Assembly: GCF_947242115.1 (NCBI RefSeq)
Contig: NC_074721.1
Coordinates: 3,072,001-3,136,000 of the forward strand
Length of the DNA: 64,000 nt
Source of the DNA: Biomphalaria glabrata
Lineage: Eukaryota; Mollusca; Gastropoda; Planorbidae
Reading direction: 5' to 3'
The position numbers were made by a program, and so were the translations under genes. This document shows, in pieces, positions 21,042-33,000 of the stretch. How positions within the stretch are numbered: the stretch's first letter is position 1; every line of letters begins with the position of its first letter. The notes beneath the pieces are model-generated. The model was not told where the DNA came from and made no database searches. It was given only the letters and a program-made list of their open reading frames with translations.

Positions 21042-24000
21042 ATGGTCTCTATCTTCATGGCAAGCTTAGAACTATTATACATCGTGTCTACAACTCGCTA
21101 TGGTAAGTCTTGATTTTTCTTTGATGACTTTCATCTTGTGTTTCAGAAAGACCAATACATGGTGGTCGAGAGGCCAAGTGCGCTTGAACTTGGCTTGGCT
21201 TGGCTACCTAGAAGGGAGCTCGAGGTTCGACACCCGACTCGGGCAGAGTTGTGTTTACTGAGCGCCTAAAGGCAGCACGGAAAACTATCTCCTAGATACC
21301 CCCTCCCCCCCCCCCCCCCCACCGGTCCACAAATGAGATTGGACCAAATTAGCGCTCTGAGCATGCTATAAGCATGAAAATAGCGCTATATAAAAGCTAT
21401 AATAATAATAATAATAATTATATGTTAATTTAATTTTAAACTCTATTGGGTACCTGACTATAGTTTCCAACCAACTCTATTGGGTACCTGACTATAGTTG
21501 GGGGAAGTTAAGTTACTCGTTGTGATGGCCACATGACATCCTGCTAGTTAACCGTTGGTCAAAGAAACAGATGACCTTAACATGATCTACACTATAGATT
21601 GCAAAGTCTGAAAGAGAACTTCTCCTTTTTTTTTACTTTCTGTATCTATGATCTATGAACTATTTAAAACTATACAATGGATTTAAGTATGTTAGCTTTG
21701 AAATTTTTTATTTTTTTTTTATGAACAGAGTCTGACTATCAATGAGCGATCCCCCCGCCCCCTATTTTTGCATAATCGTAATTCGATGTGAACTTAACTT
21801 TTTCTAGCGGGGGGGGGGGGGGAGGGGGCTGTGGTAAAAAATTTGCAACAGGCTTGTACAGGTCAAATGATCGCATTATTTTGTCTAGTCCAATGAAACC
21901 AGGGCTATGAGGCGTTATTATAAACTGTGGGCAGAATTTTCTAGGGGCGGGATAGCAGAAAGACATGTGGCCGGATATGGCTCGCGGTCCGTAATTAAAG
22001 CACCACTGTCGTAATTGTTGCAAACGGGTTATCAAGATATCAGTAATTAGGTCATATGTTAATGAATAACCAAATCTTTTTTTTTTTTTTTTGTCTTATA
22101 GTCGAGTGTGTTTGGACTCGTGAACACTTGTTTCAACTCAACAATGACATGTACCTGACTATAGTGAAACTAAGTGTCGAACTGAGCGATACCAATGTCT
22201 CGTATTGCTTAATGCAATGCCAGGCCCTCAACGGAGAGTGCAACAGTATTCTCTTCAATACAGACACCAGACAGTGTAGCTTAGGTAATGTCTGCAGGGC
22301 TTAATATAAGGTAGCTTTTAGTTAGGATCAGTTTATGCAGTGTTTCTCAAACTATGTTCTGCGGAATCCTTAGTGTTCCGCGAGGCCTGAATAGCTGTTC
22401 CGCGAGCTACTGGAACAATTAACAGGACACCATGTGAATTAAAAATCTCCGAAAAAAAAATGGATTAAGTATTCTAATAGATGCTAAGAGTGTGAGAAGT
22501 GCTCCGTTAAAGGAAAAGGTTTAGGAAACACTGGGTTAATGTATGCTTTAAAAGTACTATACTGGACAATCTGGACTGGACAGTATTGTCCCTCGCTCTT
22601 CGAGTGTACTATACTGGACAATCTGGACTGGACAGTATTGTCCCTCGCTCTTCGAGTGTAGCCTACTATACTGGACAATCTAGACTAGACAGTATTGTCC
22701 CACATTCTTCGAGTGTACTATACTGGACTATCTTGACTGGACAGTATTGTCCCAGGTTCTTCCAGTGTACTATACTGGGCTATCTTGACTGGACAGTATT
22801 GTCCATCACTCTTCGAGTGTAGCCTACTATACTGGACAATCTGGACTGGACAGAATTGTTCCACATTCTTCGAGTGTACTATTCTGGACAATCTGGATTG
22901 GACAGTATTGTCCCACATTCTTCGAGTGTACTATACTGGACAGTATTGTCCCACATTCTTCGAGTGTACTATACTGGGCTATCTTGACTGGACAGTATTG
23001 TCCCAGGTTCTTTGAATGTACTATTCTGGGCATTATTGGCTTACGTTCTTCGAATGTACTATACTGGACAGTATTGTCTCACGTTCTTCGAGTGTACTAT
23101 ACTGGACAGTATTGTCTCACGTTCTTCGAGTGTACTATACTGGACAGTATTGTCTCACCTTCTTCGAGTGTACTATACTGGACAGTATTGTCTCACGTTC
23201 TTCGAGTGTACTATACTGGAAAGTATTGTCTCACGTTCTTCGAGTGTACTATAATGGACATTATTGTCTCACGTTCTTCGTGTGTACTATACTGGACATT
23301 ATTGTCTCACGTTCTTTGAGTGTACTATACTGGACATCATGGGCGTAGCCAGGGGGGGGGGGTTCTTGGGGTTCAAACACCCCCCACCCCGAAATGAAAT
23401 CCCCCCCCGATAAACCCCTCTTCAATATAAAAAAGCAAATTACACATTCAAAATTTTATGAGCGTAGCCAAAGGGGTTTTGAGTTTAAACCTCCCCCTCC
23501 AGTTTGGGTTTGGAGCTAAAAAGTACCTCTTCAATATAAAAAAAGCAAATTACACACTATAAAATCTATGAGCGTAGTCAAAGGGGTTTTCAGTTTAAAT
23601 CCCCACCTCCAGATGTTTTTTTCTTTAAAGTTAAAAACCCCTCCAGATGGTTTTGAGTTTAAAATTCCCCTACAGAGTGTTTAGAGTTGAAAACCTCTCT
23701 CTTCAATATTATTTTAAAGCAAACTACAGTCACCAAACTCTATGATCGTAGCTAAATGGGGTTTTGAATTTAAAAAAAAAAAAAAAAAAAAAAACTCCAG
23801 AGATTTTTTAGTTTAAAACCCCTCAACAGATGACTTGACGAAAAAACTTTCCTTTTCGATATAAAATCTAAAGCAAAATACAGGCATGTAATTCCAAAAG
23901 CGTAGGCAAGAAAGGTTACAAATTTCTACCAGTGGCTTGGGCTCCATTAATAAAGTGTGAATAGTCTTGTGCCGAAATTGAAAAACATTAAATGTGGCTC

Positions 24001-27000
24001 AACAAAGATGGCTAAGACAGATTTTAGGAGTCAGTCATAGAGATCGGGTCTAAATCAAAGAAATCATATGCCGAACTGGGAGTCGAATCCTTAGTAAGGT
24101 TGTGACAGAGCGTCCCATGAGGTTTTGCGGGACATGTTCTCCGACAAAATGAATTACGCAAAATAAGAGTTGCGGAAACAGCTTTCCGGAAAATGCGCCC
24201 AACGGTGCGAGAGGGTCTAAGTCAGTCAGAATAGCACATTAGCTTTTTGAAATAAAACTTTTTAATAGCAAGATAATACACTGTAGATACCTCAGAATAT
24301 GCATTTTGTTGACTTTCAATACCAGAAATAGTGCTCGGCGGCGGGGCTTCGCCCCGCGCTGGGTGAGCGCTGCGAACTCCCCCAGACCCCCTTGCTAGCA
24401 AGGGCGGGGAGTCTACAATAAACAATAAACGTCTTCCGAAAGGGTCAGAATGTAATAAAGATTAATTATGTACATACACACACATATAATTTTTTTCCGC
24501 GGGGTGGGGGGGGGGAAATCCCCCCAAAACCCCTCCCGAAAAAAAATCCTGGCTACGCCCATGCTATACATTATTGTCTCACGTTCTTTGAGTGTACTAT
24601 ACTGGACATTATTGTCTCACGTTCTTCGAGTGTACTATACTGGACAGTATTGTCTCACGTTCTTCGAGTGTACTATACTGGACAGTATTGCCTCACATTC
24701 TTCGAGTGTACTATACTGGACAGTATTGTCTCACGTTCTTTGAGTGTACTATACTGGACAGTATTGTCTCACGTTCTTCGTGCGTACTATACTGGACAGT
24801 ATTGCCTCACGTTCTTCGTGCGTACTATACTGGACAGTATTGTCTCACGTTCTTCGTGCGTACTATACTGGACAGTATTGTCTCACGTTCTTCGTGCGTA
24901 CTATACTGGACAGTATTGCCTCACGTTCTTCGTGTGTACTATACTGGACAGTATTGTCACACCTTCTTTAAGTGAAGTTGAATGTGATGCTTAACAAATT
25001 GTAGCCACAGCGGGTAGCTAGGCTTCAAACACCTTTTGCTAAGTAGCATTATAATGAAGTCATTGACCTATATTTCAACTAGTTAGGCTGCATTCCTGCC
25101 TTGAAGCTGCATTATTAATCTAAGCGGATGATTGTATAGGAAACGCAATGCAATTATCATTAAAAGAACAAGAGAAGCGCTGATATTGAGCATTGTCTTT
25201 TATTGTATAGACTACAGGCGTCATTTCAAAAGATAAAATAATTACGCCCTACGCGTTAATCTAGTCATACGTGTTGATTAGAGACATAAACTCTGCCTAG
25301 TCGTTGGTTTACCTGGCTAATTCAGGCAACCAGCTGCATTTCATCGCTATTGTTGCATTACGAGTATCTTCTGTGGATTAGATTAATTTAATCAAAGTGG
25401 ATTCCTTGCAGTTTTGGTGTTGGTACATTTGTCCACTGCTAACACGATTGTAAGCCGTCACGCTAAAAATATTTGCCATACTATTGATATCTGAAAGTGT
25501 AATTAAATAGATACATACTTTTGGTGATCCATTTTTTGGGAAGCAAGCTTAAATGAGAACAGCGTAAAAGAGTTGCCCCAAGAAGCGCTGTAAAGATTAA
25601 AAAAAGGCGACATTTTGCCCTCACTGGCATAGAGGAATGCAGTAGGTGGTTTCCGAAAGAGACGGCTGGAGATCTCTTACAAAGGTCAAGGATCACTTGT
25701 CACACTCTTGAGACCCATAAAAAGAGACAGGCGCGGACAATGAAAGAATAACCAAACTGGTCTCCCCGCAGCTAACGGCTTTGTCCCCAAAATTGTTGCT
25801 CTTCTTCATCTTGCAAATTCATGGATGTTAGTATCATGTTACGTGGAACCTAGTTAGACACGGTTCTCGAAAACGGCTCTAACGATTTTCATAGATATTC
25901 GACAGTTGATGTATATCTTTGGGAAAAGACTTACTAGCTATTTGCCCACATTGGGAAAACCCTAGTTTGACCATTACAATTTTTGGAAATATTATCTTCT
26001 AAAATCAAATTTGGTCTTGAAAATCTTTATCTTGAAAAGCCAATTCAGCGGGTATTTCCGCATGTAGAGATGACTAAGTAACGAGACGTTTAGGAACACT
26101 TTGCGCACTGTCTTCTAAGCGGTACGTGACGTTTTGGCGCCGCCGTTTTGGCGCCGCCGTTTTGGCCCAGCCGTTTTGGCGACGGGACGTTTTCGCGCGA
26201 GATATCATTTGACGATAATTTAATAAGCACGTAGCTTTTTTTTAATGAACCCTTGAATTCCAGCGACTTAGGCAAATAACCATGGTGTCTATGTATACTT
26301 AACTTAAAGTATTTTGAGAAACATGGTACATGTATTATATTTTTACTAATTATTAGCAAGTGTTTGGTATGTATAGCTGGAGATACCATACAGTCATTAA
26401 ATAAACCAATGTTAATGTAAACAAATAATTGCATCAATTTTTAGTCTTTCATCGTTTCATTTTGTTTTTAATTTTAAAGTAATATCTTAAAAAAAATTTT
26501 TGAAAATAAAAGTGTGCCTCTTAATAAACACACATACACAAGCCAAAATGTTTATTAAAGAAAATGATGTGAAAAACAAACACACATTTACATTTAGTAC
26601 GTGAAAAATATGTCTTAACAGAAACACTCGTGTAAAACATAAATATGAATAATTCTTTTAAAAGAAATAATACAATAAACGTACATAATGTATTTCGCGC
26701 CAAAACGTCCCGTCGCCAAAACGGCTCGCGCCAAAACGACCTTCGCGCCACAACGGCGAGGCCAAAACGGCGTCGCCAAAACGTCCTGCTTCGCTTCTAA
26801 GATCTAGAGGTATTCCATCATTAGACTTTAAGAAACGGAGTAGATTTATACATTCGCTTATCCAGAAAACTTTTTGGGGGGAAGGGGGTACGGGGTGCGG
26901 GGTTAAAAATGTTTCATTTGTTTTAAATCTATTATACATTAGTAATTAGCTAGTTGTTTTTATATTTATATAGAATCAAAAGCAAAATTGAGCGATTGTA

Positions 27001-30000
27001 AAGGGGGGGGGGACTATTGACCTACGCTGGAATTTGGATTTAAGTGAGGAGGATTCGCACAACACGTCGACCTCACTCTCTCGCCCTAAAGCCCATCCTT
27101 TTCCGGAAGCAAGATTTGGTCAAGAGTTTGGGTGCAGTGGATGACCAGAGACTTTCTGTGTGTCTTGTCCTGCTCTAGAGTGCTCCACAGCACTGTGCTG
27201 GTATTTGCCTTTCTGTCCGATTTGTCTAGTTGTGTGACGTTACACACAGGCCGCCCAGTCCAGACTTCATATGCTAGGTTTGACAGAACCTCAGTGTACT
27301 GAGTGCCACGGACACGTCAAATACCCTCAACCTGGTTTAGCCGGCCAGTCAAATCCGTTTCCGGGGTGTGGCCGCTGCGCATGCTACAGCTTCTGGGAGA
27401 CGCAGGTGAGAGCTGGGTACCGCGTGGGGACCAAGAGTGAGCCAAGCTACCCTCAAAAAAGAGGGTACGACTGCCTGTCCACTAGAGGTGCTACCCCTCC
27501 TAGATACCCCAAACACCCCTGTGATTAATAGACAAATGACTTATTTGTTTAATTAACAGTTGATTAGTTTGTTTATCTGAAAAATGACCATTTGTTTTCT
27601 TTTCCTACTAGGTTCAAAAATAGAGACTACAGCTACAGCCAGGGACACATCGACCTTCTTGCTGTACCATGCTAGAGCCTGCAACAAAACAGATGGATTT
27701 GAAAAGTTTGCAGACGACATGACAACAGCCTGCGTGTGGATATCCACGAATTCTCTTAGCTACGTATTGGCCTACAGAGACTGTCAATGTAATGACCATG
27801 TTCAAGTTATGTCACTGCAATGACCATAGTAACAAATATGACATAGCTAACATTTTTTTTATATCGGAGGCTCGGTGGCTGAGCGGTAAAGCGCTTGGCT
27901 TCTGAATCCCGTTGAAAACTTGGAATTTTTTAATTTCGGGATCTTGAGGCCTTCCCTGAGTCCACCCAGCTCTAATGGGTACCTGACATTAGCTGGGGAA
28001 AAGTAGAGACAGTTGGTCGTTATGCTTCCACACAACGCCCTATATAACCGTGGGCCAAAGAAATAGATGACCTTTACACCATCTGCCCCATAGATCGCAA
28101 TGCCCTGAAATGGTCAAATGGAGCGCCGGAGTCGATCTTTACAATAAATAACCTATCTAGAAGTACTTCAAAATATATGCGAAAGCTGGTGGTCAGTGTG
28201 TTGCCTACTTAGGCAATCCTTGCTAAGATCTGTAATTAATTACATTATTTATTTTAAAATTACGGGCTACAAATGCGATACTTATGTATAATTGAACTAT
28301 TCGAATCATGATTGCAAAGGGATTCTACTCTTGAAATATATTATTAAGCGAGTTTATTTGGTTCTATTTGTCTACGTTAGTGACTTGAGATTAACTTACC
28401 TTATTTTCGCGCATATAACCGAGACCAACCATTATAGAAGGCAGGGCCGATCCTAGTAATTGCGGGTCCCTATGCGAATCGGATTGCGTGGAGTTTAGTC
28501 AGGGTAAGATTTTAATATTTGAAAATACATTCGTCTTTACAATAAATTGTTATTAAATGAAAGCTGACAATGTCGTTTTTTTTTTCTTTTAATCACGCGT
28601 AAAATTGGCACACCAAAATACACTTTTGTCTATTTTTTCAGGAGATTTTTTGAGTTAGATTTTTAATTTCAGGATATTTCCATGACTTTTTTATTTCCAG
28701 CAGCCCCTGGAAAATCAGGAATCCGAGGAAAACCTGCTATTATATATAAGTTATAATGTTTTAATTTAATAAGTTCCACCTAGAATTAGTGCGGGGCCCA
28801 CTGCGACCGAATAGGTTGCCGTGGCCTAGGTCCTGCCCTGATAGAAGGCATGAGCTTTTACCTGCAACGTCACACTCTGTAGGCAGATTAGACTATTACA
28901 TTATTAGCTCGTTGCCACGTCACAGGTCTGGTCGATTTTTTTTTCCCACTTACTTTGTAATTTGTGCGGGGTATACGCGTGTGCGGTTTATGTGAGCGAA
29001 AATACGGTAAATTGTTACAAGAGACTAGATCTAAATCTAATATTTTTTCTTCAGAATGAAGATTATTAGCTGAATCCGTGAAGACCAGAAAGCAAAGTAA
29101 ATCTATATCTCCACACACAATGCTGAGATCCTACAGTAATTTTCCTTTTTTTTTTTATATCGCTAAATTAAATTAAAGGAGATTTTTAAATGTGGAACTC
29201 TACTCTCACCATTGACATTATTATTTATGGCAGTCCTATCTGGTTAATGGGACCACATCGGGACTCGTTTTAGGTCCTAATAACCGGCCGACCCGATTAA
29301 ATGGGTTTGACAGTATAATATAATTTGTGTCGATACTTTTCAAATTTTGTTCGATTAAGCAGCTGTTCCGAATAACCAGAGTTCCAATGAATTGTATTTC
29401 GATGTATTTTTCAAGAAACGTCTGTACTTTCTTAGATTAACAAGGAAGTGCTCTCAACACAATTGATGTAGAACAATAACTGCTTAGAATAGAAGCAAAA
29501 TTGAATAATAATAATAATACACCTTCAAGGCCCTTAACATTCCTAGGAACATCCTCGTTGCCTGTCAGAGGGCGGTACTGCTGCAGACCTGCCACATCAC
29601 CAGAAAATTCCTCAGTGGAAACTGTTAAAAGGGACAACGATGAATTTTGTTTCTCTTTAGCGAAACTCGACCCTGGCAGCGCCAGAGAAGGACTACTCGT
29701 TCATTTCTAACATAATAATAATAAGGCTTGTATTCGTGTCCGAAGATTACGGAGGAGTGCAGTATCTCATGTGGCCACAAAGTCCTAGTTGTGACCTAAT
29801 TAAAGAAACTTTAAATTCATTTTACGTTCCCCATCTCTTTGTTACTGAATGTAATCATGTAATCAGCAGGAGGATTGGCCTCTACATTTACCATCGTTTA
29901 CATAGAAAACTAGATTGTTCTAATTCTCCATCGTGAACATTGAACTATGAATCGATCGAAAGATCAGTTAATTCAACCACTCGCTCGTATGGGCAGGGTT

Positions 30001-33000
30001 TAATCCACGAAAGTGGAGTGAGGCAAAAAAACAGAAATGGAAAAGTGGTTTGAGTGCTGGGACAAGTCCCAAAAAGCCCGTGGAGTCTGGGAGCGCATGA
30101 GGCGCCCTGACCGCACTTCCCCGTGGTGGAGGCTGTCCAGGCCTGAGCAAGCTATTATAGCACAGTGCAGGACAGGCCACTGTCCTGTTGGCTCATATTT
30201 CTCGCGGCTATGGCCAAATTTTGATTCACGGTGCCCCCGCTGCGGGGAAGAAGAGGAAACCGTGCCTCATATTCTGTTTGACTGCCCCAGACTTGCAGAT
30301 CTCCGTCTCGACAGGTCTGGGAAACCCAAAATTCTCGACCTGTATGGCGACATTTATGCACTACGCAAGACAGCAGGGTTTCTGTCCAGGGCTTTTGCAA
30401 GAGAGGATTTGAGCCTCTCAAGCCCTCACTCTAATGGAGTTTGATGATGATGATGATGAATTCTGAATCGTGGAGGAGAAGCTTCAAAACCTTATTTCTT
30501 TCGAATTTTCTAAACTTCTCAATCTTCATTATTCCCATACTTCAGGCGGCTTCTGTTGATGTGTGTTTTATATAGGTTGCACCACTCGGTGTTTGGGAGT
30601 AACATCCCTTGTAACTGTTGTTGTCAACCAAGATGGCGTTAGATTAAACAGCTGATTTCATGTCTTATAATTTATATCCAGAGTCTTGTTATTATTCGTT
30701 CATGATAATCAACATGGTGGCAGCGGTAACAAGATTTATAGTTAGATTTATAGCAGTGGTATAAATCTAGTTAAATCAAAAAAAAAAAAAAAGAATATCA
30801 AAATGAGAGAGCTGGAGGTCACTAACAAGGGCCGAAGGATACACATTTGAGATCAAAAGAAAATCCAATGTCGAGGACAGACGTAGACGATGAAAAGAAA
30901 ATGTAAATCGACCAGCGGATGACAATGGTTATGCCTGCGCTGTACGTGGAAAAATATGTGGGTCGCAGCGGAAACATTCTTTAATAATCTTCGGACTGGA
31001 AGACAAGCCTTATTATTATTTATTATATTATCTTATCTTATATAATACAGACGTTACTTCAAAAAAAGAAGATGATTACGTCCTACGCGTCATGCATTCA
31101 GTCATGCATATTAACCAATGACTTAAATTCTGCCAAGTCACTGGTTTTCCTGGCTAGCTCAGGCAACCCATTCCATGCTCTAATTGCACTAGGGAAGAAG
31201 GAGTATTTGTACAAATTTGTCCTAGCATATGGGACGAGGAATGTGTCTTTATCTTTGTGTCTTTCAGAGTATTTTATTAAATTTTGTTTTTGTATTTGAA
31301 GATTATGGTTCAGTGTTTTATGTCTAATTGCTACTTTACTTTTAAGTCTTCTGTCCCGAAGGCTTTAGTGATTTTACTAAAGGTGTTACTCCAGGCAAAT
31401 GTGAATATTCGTTTGTTATGAATCTCACTGCTCTATTTTGTATCTGTTCCAGTTTCTTAATGTTTTCTTGAGTTGAGGGTGCCCAAATGGAGGATGCATA
31501 TTCTATTATTGGCCTAACCAAGGTTAAGTAACATTTTATGATTTATAGTTGAGCGTTGTTTTTTGTTTCGTTATAAATACATCTATAAGTTTGAAGTTTT
31601 TATTCCACAGACAGGAAGTCTCATCTGTTTGCCCCAAGAGACGTGAACAAGTTTAATTTGTTCGATCACGTGATGTTCAGCTACAACACCACTCTGTGGG
31701 TTGGTTTGGATGACTCTGAGGAGGAAGGCGTCTTCAGGCTGGCAGACGATGGCTCCATATTGAACCCAATTCTTTATCCGGCAATGTTCAAAACAGGTCA
31801 GTGCTGTAATATATAAGAAGAGACAATGTGTTTCCATGTAAGAGTGACATTATAATTCTCCCATTTCCCATTCTCGGATGAAGTTCAAACTTTACACAAT
31901 ATTTCATTGAGCCTGGATGAATCAATCAAAAAAAAATTAAATAATTCATTAATTAATTTTCGGTGATTAATTATTTTGCTAAATATTGAAATAAGGGAAA
32001 TAAATGCTACTTAATGAGAGATGCGCATGTGGTTACGGATTTAATCCCCATAATACGTTTGGACACGTTTTATACTTCCACTTCTCACGTTGAAATTCTG
32101 CATAATTATTCATAGTAGATGTAAATATACGAATCAATTAAAAAACAAAACAATTAATTGATCCTTTAGTACTAGTTAATTAGTTTTGTTTCATATAGCA
32201 GAAAGGGAGCTAAACCCTGCCATTTTAAGATGAATTGCAGTAATTAGTGGTTCTTTCCCTTAGAAATGCTTCTTTTTTTTAAAGTATTATTTTTTATATT
32301 ACTAGTTACAAAGCCTTAATCAACTCACTTTGTCTGTCATTCTGCATGGTAAATCGTTTGTACACCTTATTTCTCTTACGCTCAATCTCTCTGACCTGAC
32401 CACACCTTCAGCTCATATCAGGAACACTATAATTTGTGTTGACTTTCATAGTTGTATGATGGGTACATTCTCTCTGGCTGTGATTACCATCTTTATAAGT
32501 CTTCGTTCCTTAAACGTTTTCATTCTTTACACATGCGTCTATAAGTGCGAGTGGAATTTAAAACTGATGCGCATCTAACACAGAAATTAAGACGTTACGA
32601 ATTCAATGGAAATGGCGAAGTCCACAGAGCTTCAACAGCTATCAAGTTAAAACACAGAATGGGACACAGTCGAGTCACAGTCGCAAAACGATGTTGTCCC
32701 TCTCGAAAAAAAAACAAACTATATGCCAACTTTCAATAACCTGAAAATCCCTGCACTATCTATGCAGGGCTGATATAGACTTGATAAGGTCCTGAGCTAT
32801 TAAAGATATGGGGCCCCCTTTTAATGTTATTTTTTGCGTTTGCTCTTTTTTCCAAAATGATTGAAAATATCACTGTAGCCATTTTTTTTTCCTGGGAGCC
32901 GTGGATGAGGGTTGGTGGGGTTCCAATCTATCGGGAAATGTAAGCTAGAGCTTATGTTGCATCTAGTTTAATTCAACACGGTAGCTATGGTAACACGACG

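Noticed and set aside
20825-21106. 93-codon open frame overlapping the gene B first exon
   Set aside because: It is in another frame than the signal peptide that splices correctly to the PAN exon, has no domain, and has no parallel in gene A.
22600-22900. Bacterial-type operator palindromes
   Set aside because: The GGACAGTATTGTCC words belong to a tandem repeat in a snail intron; no bacterial context exists.
22586-24994. Overlapping 75-127 aa frames
   Set aside because: By-products of the 38-bp array; every frame is open and encodes the same rotating peptides.
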